Assembly (NCBI GenBank): GCA_973895155.1
Contig: OZ316892.1
Coordinates: 14,074,001-14,138,000 of the forward strand
Source of the DNA: Marsupella aquatica
Lineage: Eukaryota > Marchantiophyta
Direction: 5' to 3'
DNA: 64,000 bases
In this document: piece by piece, positions 11,685-24,400 of the stretch
How the letters are laid out: every line of letters begins with the position of its first letter
Position numbering within the stretch: the stretch's first letter is position 1
Notes under the pieces: generated by a model
What the model saw: only the letters and a program-made list of their open reading frames with translations
Database searches by the model: none
What the model was told of the DNA's origin: nothing
Position numbers and translations under genes: made by a program

Positions 11685-12893
11685 CCTTAATGGTACTTTA
11701 AGCCTGCAGAGTGTACAGTGTATTTTAAATCAAGATTAAATGCATATGGTTTGCATGATCCGATGAGATATAAGGTTTTCAGGGATGTCATCAGTTGCCC
11801 TTGGGTTAGAAATGTTGTGAAAGAGAGGAGCACATTACTGCTCCTTATCATGATGCTATGCGATTGCCAGCGTCTTCGAACAGAGGGCTCTAGGAGTGTC
11901 TTTCCGACTCTTTAGCAATTTCATGTCCTTTGGACTGTCATTTGACTGCAAACGAGTGCGAGGCAAATCGCTACCCCGACAACAGCTGCTGTCTTTTGAT
12001 CACCAATTCAGAGTATCTGAAATTAAAGATCCAGGATTCCACATGTCACTTTGAGTTCCACCTTTCTATCGGAAGGTTTTCGGGGATATCTGCAGTGAAT
12101 TTGAGGCTTTTCGTTGGTCCGTGTTGAGATGTATGTTACGACTGCGCTCTATGGCATGCTTCTGTTTGGAGAATTGACGGTCTGCTGAAGGCGCTGACAC
12201 AATCGACACCTTGTCTCATCACTTGGGATGGTGTATTTCTTTCCTCAATCAGCTTTTCTTTTGTGAACGTCGCCGATAACATCCATCTGTCCCCAACCAG
12301 AGGCTTCTCCATGTTACAACCCAGTTCAGGTTTCGATGTAACATTGCAGGCATGCTTTAGTAATCTTATGGAACACACAGATTATTAATTCTTCAAATTT
12401 AACCTTGCAAAATTTAACATTTCTGCATTATCCAATTTGCTGATCACTGCACTCATCACAATTTTTTATGTGTTAGTTCATCGCTTGGAGGTTTACTGCA
12501 CACACCTACTTTTGGTATATGGTCTTGTGACTATCCTTCAATTTGAGTCCCCAGGTTCATATATCAGGGTTGCTAGTACCTGTCTGAATGGAACTTGAGA
12601 CTGCTATCCATGCTCCTCGGATGCAATTTTGGGCCTCAAACGGTCCTCTTACGAACTAGTGCTGAAACATTGAGAAGGAAACAAGAGAGGTCCCATTTCG
12701 TTGGTGGATCACTGGAGATCAGAGACCGCCCACACTGGTGCCTAAGAACGGTCTCCTAAGATTTTGCAATCAATATTGAAGCAGACGCAAGGTTGCACTT
12801 CAAAAGCATCATTCTATGCTGATCAATCACCTGCTGAGCACTCACAAGATTTTGACGTGATCCATCAACCATCAAATAGTCGGTACTTTCGCC
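11685..12893. other. Spacer downstream of TRAUCO-like gene
   Basis: This presumably contains the 3' UTR of the upstream gene. Short ORFs are scattered but none shows a recognisable domain or splice-consistent extension. No RNA gene or element boundary was seen. Confidence 0.4.
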
Positions 12894-13065
12894 AATATAC
12901 CTTGAATCACACTTGCCCTTCAAAAGTACTCTCGTGAATATACCTTGAATCACACTTGCCCTTCAAAAGTACTCTAGCTAATATACCTTGAATCACACTT
13001 GCCCTTCAAGTGTGCTCTCGGGAACATTCTTGGATCACACCTGCCCTTCAAAAGCTACAGGTTAC
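12894..13065. repeat. 43-bp tandem repeat, four copies
   Basis: The unit AATATACCTTGAATCACACT plus TGCCCTTCAAAAGTACTCT starts at 12894, 12937, 12980 and 13023. The last copy is diverged. The period is exactly 43 bp with no unique spacers, so this is a minisatellite and not a CRISPR-like array. Confidence 0.85.
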
Positions 13066-13290
13066 CCCTAGTTACTATTTAAAACTAGATTCTTTTTTTG
13101 GATAATAGATCCTTTCAAAAGCTACAGGTTATCAATAATTACCATTACATTTAGTTTGTTAAGTGATCAAATTGGGAGAAGAGAAAAGTGAAAGGTGGAA
13201 GACGTAGGAGGTCTTGAGCAGCTCCCTTTATGCCCAGTGGTGATTTAGAAGATTTGGCAATCTCTATTTGTTTTTATTTACTCTATGCTC

Positions 13291-13385
13291 CTCACGTACG
13301 CTCCTCTGAAAGATCTATCTATGTTTTTTAAGAGTCCCTACGTATGCTGCTATAAAAGATCTATCCATGTTTTTTTAAGAGTCCC
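13291..13385. repeat. 47-bp tandem duplication
   Basis: Copies 13291-13337 and 13338-13385 share AAGATCTATC followed by ATGTTTTTT and AAGAGTCCC, with scattered substitutions. Confidence 0.7.
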
Positions 13386-13533
13386 ATCATAAATCAGCAC
13401 CTGCCACATACATGATATATTTGTGACATAAAATGATTTGTCTCTATCAGGGAGGCAACAGATTTTTGTATGTGTAAAGTGCTTTGGTCAATGATTATCA
13501 GTTCTTCCTAGGCAACTCGAGAGCGACATAAAA

Positions 13534-13800
13534 ATCATGGCTGTATCTGTTTAAGTTGTCAGTTATGAGCCAAGTCATTTTCATGATGCCTGTACAATTG
13601 CACAAATTTACTGTAGAATTTAATAGGGTGACTCAATTTATATTCAAAAACTAGACCCAATAATATCCAATGTAGATCATGGCTGTATTTTTTAATATGT
13701 CAGTTATGAGCCAAGTCCTTTTAATGATGCTTGTAATATTGCACAATTTTTTAATTCAATAGGGTGACTCAATCGATGTTCGAAAAATAAACCCTATAAC
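13534..13800. repeat. ~143-bp diverged tandem duplication
   Basis: ATCATGGCTGTAT, TGTCAGTTATGAGCCAAGTC and AATAGGGTGACTCAAT occur in the same order from 13534 and again from 13677. The second copy runs into the hairpin at 13787. Confidence 0.7.
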
Positions 13801-13871
13801 ATCAAATGTTGTCCAAAATGCCCAGGTTTGACTTTGGCATTTTGGACAACACTTGATGTTATGGGGGTTTA
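13787..13871. repeat. Long near-perfect hairpin
   Basis: The arm 13787-13824 (core ATAACATCAAATGTTGTCC, AAAATGCC) pairs with 13834-13871 across a 9-nt loop, with about three mismatches or bulges in ~36 bp. The sequence just after the right arm (TTTATTTCGTGTGTACTCTC, TTATCATTTACAAA) recurs at 14053-14110. It may be a foldback MITE or a small-RNA-producing hairpin. Confidence 0.75.
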
Positions 13872-15141
13872 TTTCGTGTGTACTCTCTTCACTTATCATT
13901 TACAAATTAGTTAGTGTACCAGTCTCTCCAACAAAATTTGATTACTACATTAACACTATCTACTACTTGACCATGTCTAGAATGTTTTCTGTCTCGTTGT
14001 ACACTGGAGCCTCTCTTACTTTGTCCCGGTTGTACTCGACACCTTAGATACTATGGGTTTATTTCTTGTGTACTCTCTTGACTTATCATTTACAAATAAG
14101 TTAGTGTACACCTTACTGATGTGCTTTAAGACTTGCCGTGAAACTAATACATCTTCTTTTTGTTACTCTTTAATTTTAAGAATAATAGATCCATTGTAAA
14201 ATCAGTGTTTCAAAATTCTGACACCATTCTTAAATATAGGTATAAAATCTTAGTAATTATTTACTTTTTGCACAAGTCAAGATGACACTGCAATAGGAAT
14301 TGTTGTTGCCAGTGATTCTTTTAATTGGCTAAAGACTGCAAAAATCTTCCTTTCCCAGCTCCTGTTGAAACCTAAACATCTCAAACTGAAAATTATGCTC
14401 AAATGAATCTTGCATATGCTGTCATTGGTAATAGATCATGCTCTAGACAGAAACCCTCAGAGCACCTCAATTGTTTCTCAAAGTTCCTACATACACATTA
14501 ATGTAGTTACTGAGCTTAATACCCCTCTTTGTAATTTTTGGTGTTTAACATAGAAGAATGCACACTAGATTTGGATGGAGGCTTTATGAAACGTCTCATC
14601 TACCTTTCAAAATAGTAAAACTAAAAGAAAAATCTATTAGGCCTTTGAGTGTATTAAGGCTTTGTCAACCCCGCTTTAGGACCCACAATGCTCTTAATGT
14701 TTGATTGTAACTAAGCTCTTGCCTTCCCATAATGGGTAGAGGGTGATGTGTATGCACTGGTCTATGGGGCCTCCACGCAAAAAACAGGTTAAAAGCATAG
14801 TGTGACTTTAGTGATCAAATCACAGGCTTGTTGATTGGCTCGAACTTGGCATGTCTTTGGTCAGCATGCGAGCAGTTGATTATGGTCATAATGACATATA
14901 GCTATGGGGGGGAGACCTTGTTTTAGAGAAAATACTGTATATTAGTTGTACGTAGAATAAATATGGCATGAGAGAAGCAAAACCTTCATGGTAACTTGGT
15001 TTGCCATTCTCGATAGCAAAAAGTATTTTTATTTTCTTCCAAACAGTGGCCATTTAAAATTTTAACACCCAAAAAATAATCTCAGTCTATTTTTCCTGAT
15101 ATTTGTTTTATACACCTTTTTATTTTGTTTCTACATCTTTT
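13872..15141. other. AT-rich spacer, no gene recognised
   Basis: Apart from the direct repeat at 14053-14110 (copy of 13860-13920), no coding region, RNA gene or element boundary could be supported. Confidence 0.4.
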
Positions 15142-15449
15142 TATTAACCTGTCCCCCAAATTACCCGATATTACTAACATGTCCCCCAAACAAAATAATT
15201 ATCAACCTGTTTTCCATTTTGTACTTGGGTCTTTGCCACGTGGCAACTCACTATTGGCTAGCAGTCACCCACCGCCACCCTCTCGGGGCCCCTTCCCTTG
15301 CCCCGTTGAGTTTTCCTGGATATAAATTAGTGCCAAAAGTGTAGGATTTTTGTGAGGGGAGTGTGGGGCAACAAAATGGGAGCTTGTGATAATTGATTTT
15401 GTTTGGGGGCACATAAGTAATATCGGGTAATTTGGGGGACATGTTAGTA
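15142..15449. mobile_element. ~308-bp MITE with ~60-bp terminal inverted repeats
   Basis: The left end TTAACCTGTCCCCCAAATTA continues CCCGATATTAC and CCCCCAAACAAAAT (15144-15204). It matches the inverse of the right end (15387-15447), which reads CTAACATGTCCCCCAAATTA from the other side. The arms agree over about 60 bp with few differences. TA dinucleotides flank both ends (15142-15143, 15448-15449), as expected for a Tc1/mariner (Stowaway-like) target duplication. The centre is non-coding. Confidence 0.75.
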
Positions 15450-15666
15450 AAAAATTGTTTGCTTTTATCTAGCCACACGTCTAGCCAAAACATGTCTTTG
15501 CTTAATTCTTACAAATAACATCTCTCGCTGGGGCATTTTGCCTCACATAAGAACATTCCAGTCCTAGTGTTGTCTCCTCATTTCCTGAAGTGCCAGCATA
15601 TTTTCCAGTCAATCTTTTGTGGAAGGTTGAAAGTGAAGCCCGGATGAACCTTCATGTTGGACACAG

Positions 15667-16058
15667 TGCTCCCATGGACCACATTTTGATGGTCCATGGG
15701 AGTTCTGGACTTACAACTTGATGATTATGAGTTTTAAGATAATTTTTAGTTTTTCATTTGCAAGGCAACTAGAGAACTAAGGAAGAGACTTGAAAAAGAA
15801 CATGCCCTAATATGTCATATTAGCACAATGAAAATTATTCTAATGTAATTTACCCTTCCACATTGAATGATTTAACTGAACCAAATGCCAAAAATTCACG
15901 GTCACTTTGGGGAAAGAGTTACCTACTCCTCTAGCACATCCTCAGAACATAAAAAAATATTTGAATTTCTGAACATCAAGTTATTACAATTAAACACAAT
16001 ATTGGGAAATGTGTTGCATGGGGGTTTTCAAAAACAAACATTGTGGTCCATGGGAGCA
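15667..16058. mobile_element. Possible small inverted-repeat element (TGCTCCCATGGACCACA ends)
   Basis: The 17-bp motif TGCTCCCATGGACCACA at 15667-15683 occurs exactly inverted at 16042-16058. The left end also forms its own hairpin: CTCCCATGGACCA at 15669-15681 pairs with 15690-15702. No target duplication was found and the interior (~360 bp) is non-coding. It may be a MITE-like element with a duplicated terminus. Confidence 0.45.
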
Positions 16059-16337
16059 TCATTTCCATGGAAAGTTACATTTTAGCATTGGGCCCCAAAA
16101 CCTCATCATTAAATTATCTTCGATGCAAACCTAACTACCACCACGGGTACATGACAGCTCACAAACGGCTGAAGGAACTTTAATCACAGGTCTAGTCCTT
16201 CATGGATATTTTAAATTGGGTCAGCTACAATTGAATGCAATTGGCACTTTGACCGGAAAACTTAGAGTAGCGCAACAAAATAAAACACAGAAAAATCCTG
16301 AGCCCAAGTTGGACCTTAAAAAGAATTGATTATAAAG

Positions 16338-19300
16338 TTAGCCATTCAAAGTGTCCCAATCATGTAACCAGTGCTGCGTGAGGCTATCACAGGGTTCACG
16401 TGGAACACCAAACGAATTGATAATCTTTCCTAGTTTCTCGACATCAATTGTGTAATCTGGTATTCCCCAGTATGGATCTTTGCATCCTGTGGTGTTTCCT
16501 CGTTTGGGATTTGGAATGGCCTCCCTGCAAGCAAATTCCAAGCAGAATCAGGCAAATTAGACCTCTAAACCGAAATTAAAAATTGAAGTTACAGCAATTC
16601 ATTGTCCCATGACCGTAGTGTTGGGAACTCTCAGGGCACTTATTACTGTTTTGTTGGGGATATGTGCCAACTTCTTCCCGATAATTGTTACTCCCACAAA
16701 TTCTAAGGGGAAAAAAGGGGCGTAGTTTGGACCATATGTACCTCCCTACTGAAAGACCTGATTGTTGGATCCAACGGTATTCCTTATTAAATCTTATAAG
16801 ATCTGATGGACCCAACCAATTATTCAAGGTCGGCCTCCAATTACGCATCTCCCCGGGTAGGAAGTAGCTTGCCAGCACAGCCAACATGACCCAACTCTAG
16901 AAAGAGAGCACACAGCCTAGGCTGGATTTTTCTGAGTATCGGGGGAGGGGCAGTTGGAATCACCCTAATATTGCACTATTTGATGCTACTGTGAAATTAG
17001 AGGGTGTCCATGTGACCTTGGCAAGAAGAACATTCAGGGTCAACTGATAATGTTCCTAACACTATTTGGGGTGAACAGCGACTTTGCATTGGTTGCACCA
17101 TGTAATAATATGGCTAGTTTACACCATGTTCACACCATTCACCCGTGTTTGCATCCTTTGAACATGTACATTTCAAGTGTTACATTTGCGTATTGTCAAC
17201 GTTCTCTATACTTAGTGCTAGGCACAATAATTACATAGTAACGCCATTTGATTGCCAATATTGTTTTGCAGTGAATAGTATAGTTTCTTTATGGACAACA
17301 CTATTCTCAATGATTTGTCATCATTTGATTCTGACACTGTGTTCGAATCTCATGGTGATTTCAGTGAAGCCTCTGGGTCTTTTTAACACCCTTTATTACT
17401 TTTTCCAGATATGCAGATTTTTGGGGAGAATCAACATGTAGTTTTTTATATGAGGGGAGCGAAAGAGAATCAACATGTAGCTTGAATTTCAGCTCAAATG
17501 TGCTCACCTGAAAGGATTTGAGATGTCATGTTTCAACTTTGCAGCTGCAGCATTGACATGCATCCATGTGTGCATGACTCGCAAGTCTGTGTAATTATAA
17601 GAACTCCAATTGCAAGGACCAAAAATCTCCACAACTCCTAATGCAAAAAGAAATTAATGAGCCTAAAGTTAGTGAGCCTCATCTAACATAGTGATGGGGA
17701 TTTAAAACCAAGTCGTATTTTAATTCCACATGTCACAGGTCTAGTGGCAAAAACAAAGTGTGCTTATTCTGTAAAGAAAGACAGCAAATCTACACCAATC
17801 TAAAGCCTCAATATCTAGTTAATCTTGAAAGTGCTTTAGGTCCAAGTGTCTCAAATTTCTAGTTTGTTTCTAGCACTTCTACCATCAAGACATTTTGCAT
17901 GCTTTTGTCTTAAATGTTTCAAATTATTGCAGCTTTGCCTAGGCTCTTTCTTCCTTTCCTTCCATGCACCAGGCTCCCATGCCCCACCCAAAGGCAGATA
18001 TAACCTGCACATACTATTGTAGAACCTTGGGCATGAGAGTTAAGATAAATAAACCTATTTATATAGATTAAGTAGTTGTAGACCTCAATCAACAAAGATT
18101 TCACCCTGAGACTCAAGACTTTTGAGAAAGGTATATATGAAGGCAGGGAACAATTTCAGTGCAACGTTATTAAGAAGGCTACTCTGAAGTAGTGTACATT
18201 TTCTATGTTATGAACAATCTAGCTAGCCATGTTACGTAAAAGAAATTTGCATGCCAAACAGTGTATAGATGAGCCAAGCAGATATATCATAAATTTTACC
18301 TGCACCTTCAGGGAGCAAGAATGTTGCCCAAGTATTAGCTCCATGTGCAATCACTAGTATATCAGTTTGAGAGAATATTTTTATCAGTTCTGAAAACGTG
18401 TAATTGGTTTCTCCCATAGCCAGCATCTTATCAAGGACATTAACTTCAAAGGATGGCCTTGAAAAGTTTTGAAGGAAGTCAACAACTTCATTTTGATTGA
18501 CTACTCTGCGACGAGATGTGTCATTTCGGCCATAGAAAAGTACTCGGAGCTTTTGCGGTGGTAATATCACCTGTATGAAAGTAGTTTCTTAGCATAATGC
18601 CTCACAAGAATAAAAACAAATGTCTAGACTACAAACAGTAGTCTTCTGCTGTCTTCCACTTCTATTAATCCAAGTTATTTCAACTAAAACTACCAAGTTG
18701 ATGCCTTGCATAACATCATTCCTGAAAACAATTGCCACTGTCCAAGGTATGAATTTCAAATCTTATTTAGGGATCACTTTCCAGGGGTACTGTTACTGGT
18801 ATCTGAGTCAACATTGGTCTGTCAGATGGTTGATCCTTGGAGCTTACATGTCAAACTAGGTCATTTTCTACATGGTGAAGACTTTACACAGATATTGCTA
18901 TGAGAGCATTCCAGATAATTTTGATGCATAAATCAACTACGAGCGCTGAGTTCTGCAAAACAAAATCTTTCTCATCCTACTCAGCTCAGTCTGAAACCAT
19001 GAGAATGTAATTGGAACCCAGATACATGCATGAAAGCCAAGAACACTGATCAACTATAGTGCTCATCACAAAATCTATACTGTCTCAAATGTTTGCTCAG
19101 ATTTATGCATATCAAAGTTGTGCAAATAAGTATGAAGATGAGAAACTTATCAAACCTTTGGTTTTGGTATGCCAAAAAAAGAGAATGTTGCATCTCTATA
19201 CTTTTCAACTGCAGGCCCAGCAATTTCAATCGGCAAGCGTGTCTCATCAATCCTCTCTCTTGCATGTTGTTGGAGTAACAATCGTTCAAAGCACGCAAGA

Positions 19301-21483
19301 TTGGTTTGATTTTTCACAAGGATGTAGGCTGGATCAATGCTCCCAGATATCTCCATCGCCATCCTGAAATTGTAGTTTCTATGAAAATTTGGTAAATATC
19401 TAGGTATATTCTCAAACCCTACATGGAGAGAGAAGAACCCTTCACATTCTTGCCTATGCTGCAGCTCGTGCTATAAAGCAGAAATTTATCCCAGCTATTT
19501 CCAAATCTTTTTTTATCAAACTTCAAGGAAATCTACTCTACACGCACAAACTTTGAGAAAGTCTCTTCTTTGTTAAAGATTTCAAAACTACATGAAAATT
19601 TGCAATAGACCCAAGAGTACAAACAAAAAAATTACTGTAGTAGATGATCATGACAACGTTGCTCTTAACCCCATAACAGACCAACTTGGAGAATTTGAAA
19701 CATTGCAAAGAATTTTCGTATCATTCTCTAATGAAGTTCTCTTTGAAGGTTTTTGTAGGGTACCGAGGGTGATTTTATAATATACATGTTTGAAAACCAG
19801 AACCTTGTTTATCTTCTCCTTGTTCCATTATTTCTCACCCTTGCTATAGTTGAGCTGAAAAATCTACAGTAAACCAGAACCTTGTTTATCTTCTCCTTGT
19901 TCCATTATTTCTCACCCTTGCTATAGTTGAGCTGAAAAATCTACAGTAGCCTCGTGATATGTCACGAGGTTGGCCATGAAAGAGATGAGACAAGAGTATC
20001 AAGTTCTTCAAAAAGAGATGAGAAAATGTGCTTGAACTTATTGAGACAACAACTAGTAAGTACTATAGTAGTAGTAGTAGTAGTGGTAGGTACCTGAACT
20101 GCCAAAGAAGTTGTGCACGGTCCTCAACATGTTTGCCTTCGAAGAGCCACTTATCGAATCGATGGATGATATAATTGTCGATGGGATATGAAGCCGTACC
20201 ATTAATGGGTGTGGATCCAGCCATGACAAATGGCCAGGTGCGCTCGGCCCAATTGTGCATGGAGTTGCCAATGTAGGGCAACATGTGGGCCGTCGTTCCT
20301 CGAATAATGGTGTAGTTCCCTGGAATACTGCACCATAATGTCCATACCCATGTTATATTACACTGCATTCTAGATAGATAGATAAGCATGAAGATACATT
20401 ATGGAGACAAATAGACAACTAAGTCTATCCTAACTGCATACCAGCTGAGTCTAGTTGCAGGAAATTTCTCATATTCAATTTCAGCTGGCCAAATACCTCA
20501 TCAAGTGTGGTTATTGAGAAGGGTGACAGAAAGGAGATTCCAATGTAGAGTCAAAAGACTAGATCAAGTTCAGTCCAATGACATCTTCCATGTTTACTAG
20601 AGTTGTCCCATTTCCTTGGTAAGTTATAATAAAGAGACTAAGTTACACTGATAAATTGTGTCAAATAACGTGCACAATGAAGTATTGCCCCTGCAGGAAA
20701 ACTAATCCTACAAATATCAAAGCATTCCAAGTAAACATTTTTGGTCTTTAAAATCCCTATGTCGTCACTTGTAGAATGGTCTATGGAAAACAGATACTGT
20801 ACTCCAACAACAATTTAAATGCCACATCAGTATTAACATAGACACACAGACCTGGGAGCAAATGTAACACCAGCACAGTTGTCATTGCTCACATTGCCAT
20901 TGCAAGTGTAGATCTCATTCCACATATAATACAGCTCAGGGATGAATGCAGGGCCAGATATATTGTTCTGAATTTCTTCAGCCGTAGTGTTGATAAGTAC
21001 TAATGCTCCTGTGGGATCCATGCATACATTCTCCATTGTCAAGAGAGGGAAGTTCAGATAATTGTTGTTTGGCAAGAATAGTGTCTTGAATCTAGTCACT
21101 TCTTTGGATGTAAGTTTATCTGACAATTGGGAGACATCTAGGGTGCGCATTCTCTTAAAGAATGCTTCTTCAAGGGTCACTGGAGTCGCAGCAAATCTCT
21201 CATAGGTGTTGCTTGTGCTTGAGATTGTTGTGGCAGGTGAATTATTGACAAATGCAGCAATATCCTGACGAGTCCAATTACATGTCACTGGGGCATGAGT
21301 CCAATCCGCAACTTCATCAAACCCATTCAATGTTGGCAGTGTGTAGTGCATAAAATTCTGCCCCTTGTAAATGGCGTTTGCAGTCAAGTCATAATATGCA
21401 CCAAGTAATGTTGTTGCTACCACAAAGATGCCTCCCCATATTTGGCAGGCTCGTGAAGAAAATTTTGCTCTTCCCAGCTCCAT
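16338..21483 (-). CDS. GT61-family (DUF563) glycosyltransferase
   Basis: A Golgi/ER type II membrane glycosyltransferase of CAZy family GT61, which includes plant xylosyl- and arabinosyltransferases and EOGT/POMGNT2-like enzymes. Acceptor and sugar are not deducible. Six exons: 21483-20852, 20327-20094, 19363-19156, 18570-18300, 17637-17508 and 16524-16338. All introns are GT-AG with consistent phases, giving 553 aa. It has a short cytosolic tail, one membrane anchor (residues ~14-31, IWGGIFVVATTLLGAYY) and several N-x-S/T sites. Family motifs are PYIGNSMHNWAERTWPF, then KLRVLFYGRND, and the C-terminal DILVIAHGANTWATFLLPEG (about 428-447) followed by VVEIFGPCNW. The start is the first ATG after an in-frame stop. 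The gene appears intact. Confidence 0.9.
19794..19947. repeat. Exact 77-bp tandem duplication in GT61 intron
   Basis: Copies 19794-19870 and 19871-19947 appear identical (AAACCAGAACC through ATCTACAGT), pointing to a recent duplication. It lies in the intron between the second and third exons. Confidence 0.9.
20064..20090. repeat. (TAG)n microsatellite beside a splice donor
   Basis: About seven TAG/TGG triplets on the plus strand, which read (CTA)n on the coding strand. They begin a few bases inside the GT61 intron whose GT lies at 20093-20092. Confidence 0.85.
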
Positions 21484-23449
21484 TGTTAAGGGTATTGTCA
21501 AGTTTGGAGGTCTTATGGAGTTTGGCTTCCTCTATCTCCCCTACTACAGGCAAAAGCACTAGGATGTAAGATTGTCAACTTCCTTTGCACCCATCAACCT
21601 GCAGACACATATGTAAACCATTCAAAAATTGAAGCTAACAATAGTGACTATGCTACAAAAGGAAGGAGTTCCTAATTCAACGCACAATCACCTCAAAAGA
21701 CTGTGGATATGTCAAGTTTCTTCATCTATTGCCCACTTAGGATTAGCATAGGTTCAACGGGGCAGCAATCATCACAGACTACTTCTTTCTGCGAAGACAA
21801 GATTTTATTGGCCTTCTACTTATGCAACCAAACAACCATAGGATAGAATGAAGTTTCCACACCCACCACCCCTAGTCTTAACCACAACAGAGTACAGTAA
21901 ATAGATCTAGATTCTGGTTTAATATAAACAGAAAGTGAAAGCATGTTTGAATCCGTAGAGCAGGTCAACAAAATGACTTTCGCTAAATTTGAAATACAAC
22001 ACCCTTGAAAGAATTGCAATTCTACAGTAGTTCCCTAGATTTCTTTTTGAATTACTGAATTCACTAGCAAGTTCACTTCCACCATATGTAGTCAGCTATT
22101 GTTCTATATAACCCGGCCGCACCTTATAACATAGTGAGATGAGATTTCATCAATCCAACCTAGTTAAATGCAAGTCCTTGGTTTATGCAAAAGAAGTAGT
22201 GCTTTCCCAAGTGTACACGGAGTAATGTTTAGGGTGCCCCAAAGTCTGCAACCCAACTATCCTCCCTTTGCTTCAGAAGGTCGTTATGCCTTTGAAGTGA
22301 ATGGGCCTGCCTATGCTTGGCTTCCTCCTGAACTTTTTTGACCTTTCTCTCCAAGGCCTTATTGGTATCCTTCATGTCCTTCATTCACCTGTTGAATACA
22401 TCCAGCTTTCTTCAGTAGTGTACTGCGGAAGTAGAGAGGGGTGACTGTATCCTGATGTTATCCTCAAAACCTAAGATAGTCCCAGGCTACTAAATCAAGC
22501 TTTATTAAGTGTGTTAAGCTTCTTGCTTACTTTGAACCTTACCTTTGCTCTTGCCCTGAAATGCACCACCACCCTCACCTTGAAATATACAGCCTAGGTA
22601 GGGGTAGACCTTTCTTATATAAGGGATAATAATTTGTGAACCTCAATGCCTAATCAATATAATAAAATATGACAAGTTTGGAGATAAACCCTACAGCAAG
22701 GTGGAGATCTTTGGGGATCCATTTTTGTGAATAAATTAACCAATTTAATTGGACAGAATTCTTTAAGAAAGCAATTTGTGCATGGCCACTTTTTTAAGGG
22801 AGAAATTAACCTTTGCCCTGAACTCAAAAGTTCAAGGCTCAAGCAATATTTCTACTATCAAGTAAGAATATACATGCTTGCAAAAGTATGTATTTTGCTA
22901 ATTCCAACACTCCAAGCAATTTTTTTCCATTGACAGCATGGACAATTTGCTAACACTGATTGCTATTGAGCTGTATTTTTTCCCGTATTTACAAAACTAT
23001 TGTACGCAAACTATGAAGAAAACATTACAAACTACTCTGAGCAGAATGGAAGCATATACAATCAAAGCTGCTGTCAAAGCCTTATTTAAACACCATTTTA
23101 AAAAATAAAAACATTCCAGATAGATTGAATTTCAATTTGTCCATGGCCTTGCTTAGCCATAGTTGAAAAGCTAGATGGCTTTACAAGTGTGTGACACTGA
23201 TTAAATATTTTTGGAAGTAATTTCTCAAGATCAAATCCCATTCTCAAACTTTTAGGGGCTCCTCTCCTAAGAGGATGAAGTAAATTCATTGTCTTATCTG
23301 ATGAAAGCAATTTTAATTCGGGCAAGTAAGGGATGACATGTCAAATAAATTAGATTTGGTTATCAATATACCACCCCTTTCTGTAACAATGTAGTTAATT
23401 TAATTTGTCATAAGAGTGTTGTAAGGATGGGTGGACATTGTCAATATAG
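21484..23449. other. Spacer upstream of GT61 gene
   Basis: This should contain the GT61 promoter and leader. No further coding region is supported; short ORFs lack recognisable features. Confidence 0.4.
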
Positions 23450-23663
23450 GAAACACTTGTATAGTGACCCCTAAAGCCACACTACCACGTCTTAGGACAT
23501 TGGGAAATCACATAGCTTTGATCATGGCTATGAACAGGCCTCCCTTGTAGTGGACATTTTATATAGATTCGATCTTTATGGTTAACTTGCTTGAAGTGGA
23601 GTACGTATAGAAGCACTTGTGTAGTGACCCTCAAGCTACACTACCACTTCTTAGCATATGGGG
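23450..23663. repeat. Diverged direct repeat, 160-bp spacing
   Basis: The block CACTTGT-TAGTGACCC followed by a CACACTACCAC or TACACTACCAC variant and CTTAG occurs at about 23450-23505 and 23610-23663. Confidence 0.6.
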
Positions 23664-24009
23664 GAAAACATACTGATCAGATCTTTGTGTGGAAATCGCT
23701 TGATGAGTAATAAGAGGTAACCTAAATGACATCTATCAGAAAGATCTTTTTGTCCCCATGACCATCACTAACACCATGAAGATGAGATGGAATGCCTCCC
23801 AAATTGATCACTCTTAGAGCAACAAAAGTTCTAACAAGGTTTACCAGATCTTGACTAGTTCATTGATTGAACATAGTGGTTTTGGAAAACAAAATATGGA
23901 ATCGATGTTTACCTACAGGGTGACTACCATCTTCTCCCAAACAGAGCTCCTGGGTGTTGTGTTCAAAAATGGTGAGAAAAAACACATTTGAACTCGAATG
24001 CAAAGTCTT

Positions 24010-24175
24010 CTTAACACAACGCCCGGGTGTTGGTGTTTGAATACTGATGTTGTGTTTGAGTTGGACAATGTGTTTGAGTTTTGACCCTAAAATGTTCTAC
24101 ATTGAACACCAAAGGTAAAAATGCCAAACTCAAACACAAAGCCAATATTCAAACACAACATCCACTTTTGAACAC
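24010..24175. repeat. Imperfect inverted repeat rich in TGTGTTTGA
   Basis: The left part has TTGTGTTTGAGTTGG and TGTGTTTGAG. The right part has AACTCAAACACAAAG and ATTCAAACACAAC in inverse orientation. The motif density suggests a decayed foldback or simple repeat. Confidence 0.45.
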
Positions 24176-24231
24176 AATCTCCGTCAATTACAAAAAATGA
24201 AAACACATTGTCAATATTTGAATGTAACATC

Positions 24232-24400
24232 CTGGGCGCACTATTTGGATGGAGCGGCCCATGACACACTATTTGAATACAACGCCCTGCGTGAACTATT
24301 TGGATGGAGCGTCCCATGACACACTATTTGAATACAATGCCCTGGGTGCACTATTTGGATGGAGCACCCCATGACACACTATTTGAATACAAGACCATGA
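24232..24400. repeat. 55-bp tandem repeat, three copies
   Basis: CTATTTGGATGGAGC starts at 24241, 24296 and 24351, each followed by CCCATGACACACTATTTGAA and a short variable part. It is continuous with no unique spacers. Confidence 0.85.

Noticed and set aside
12894-13065. CRISPR-like array
   Set aside because: The 43-bp units are contiguous without unique spacers, and the genome is eukaryotic.
20833-21501. GT61 start six codons upstream of 21483
   Set aside because: That codon is TTG, not ATG; the first in-frame ATG is at 21483.
24232-24400. CRISPR-like array
   Set aside because: Plain 55-bp minisatellite with no spacer diversity.
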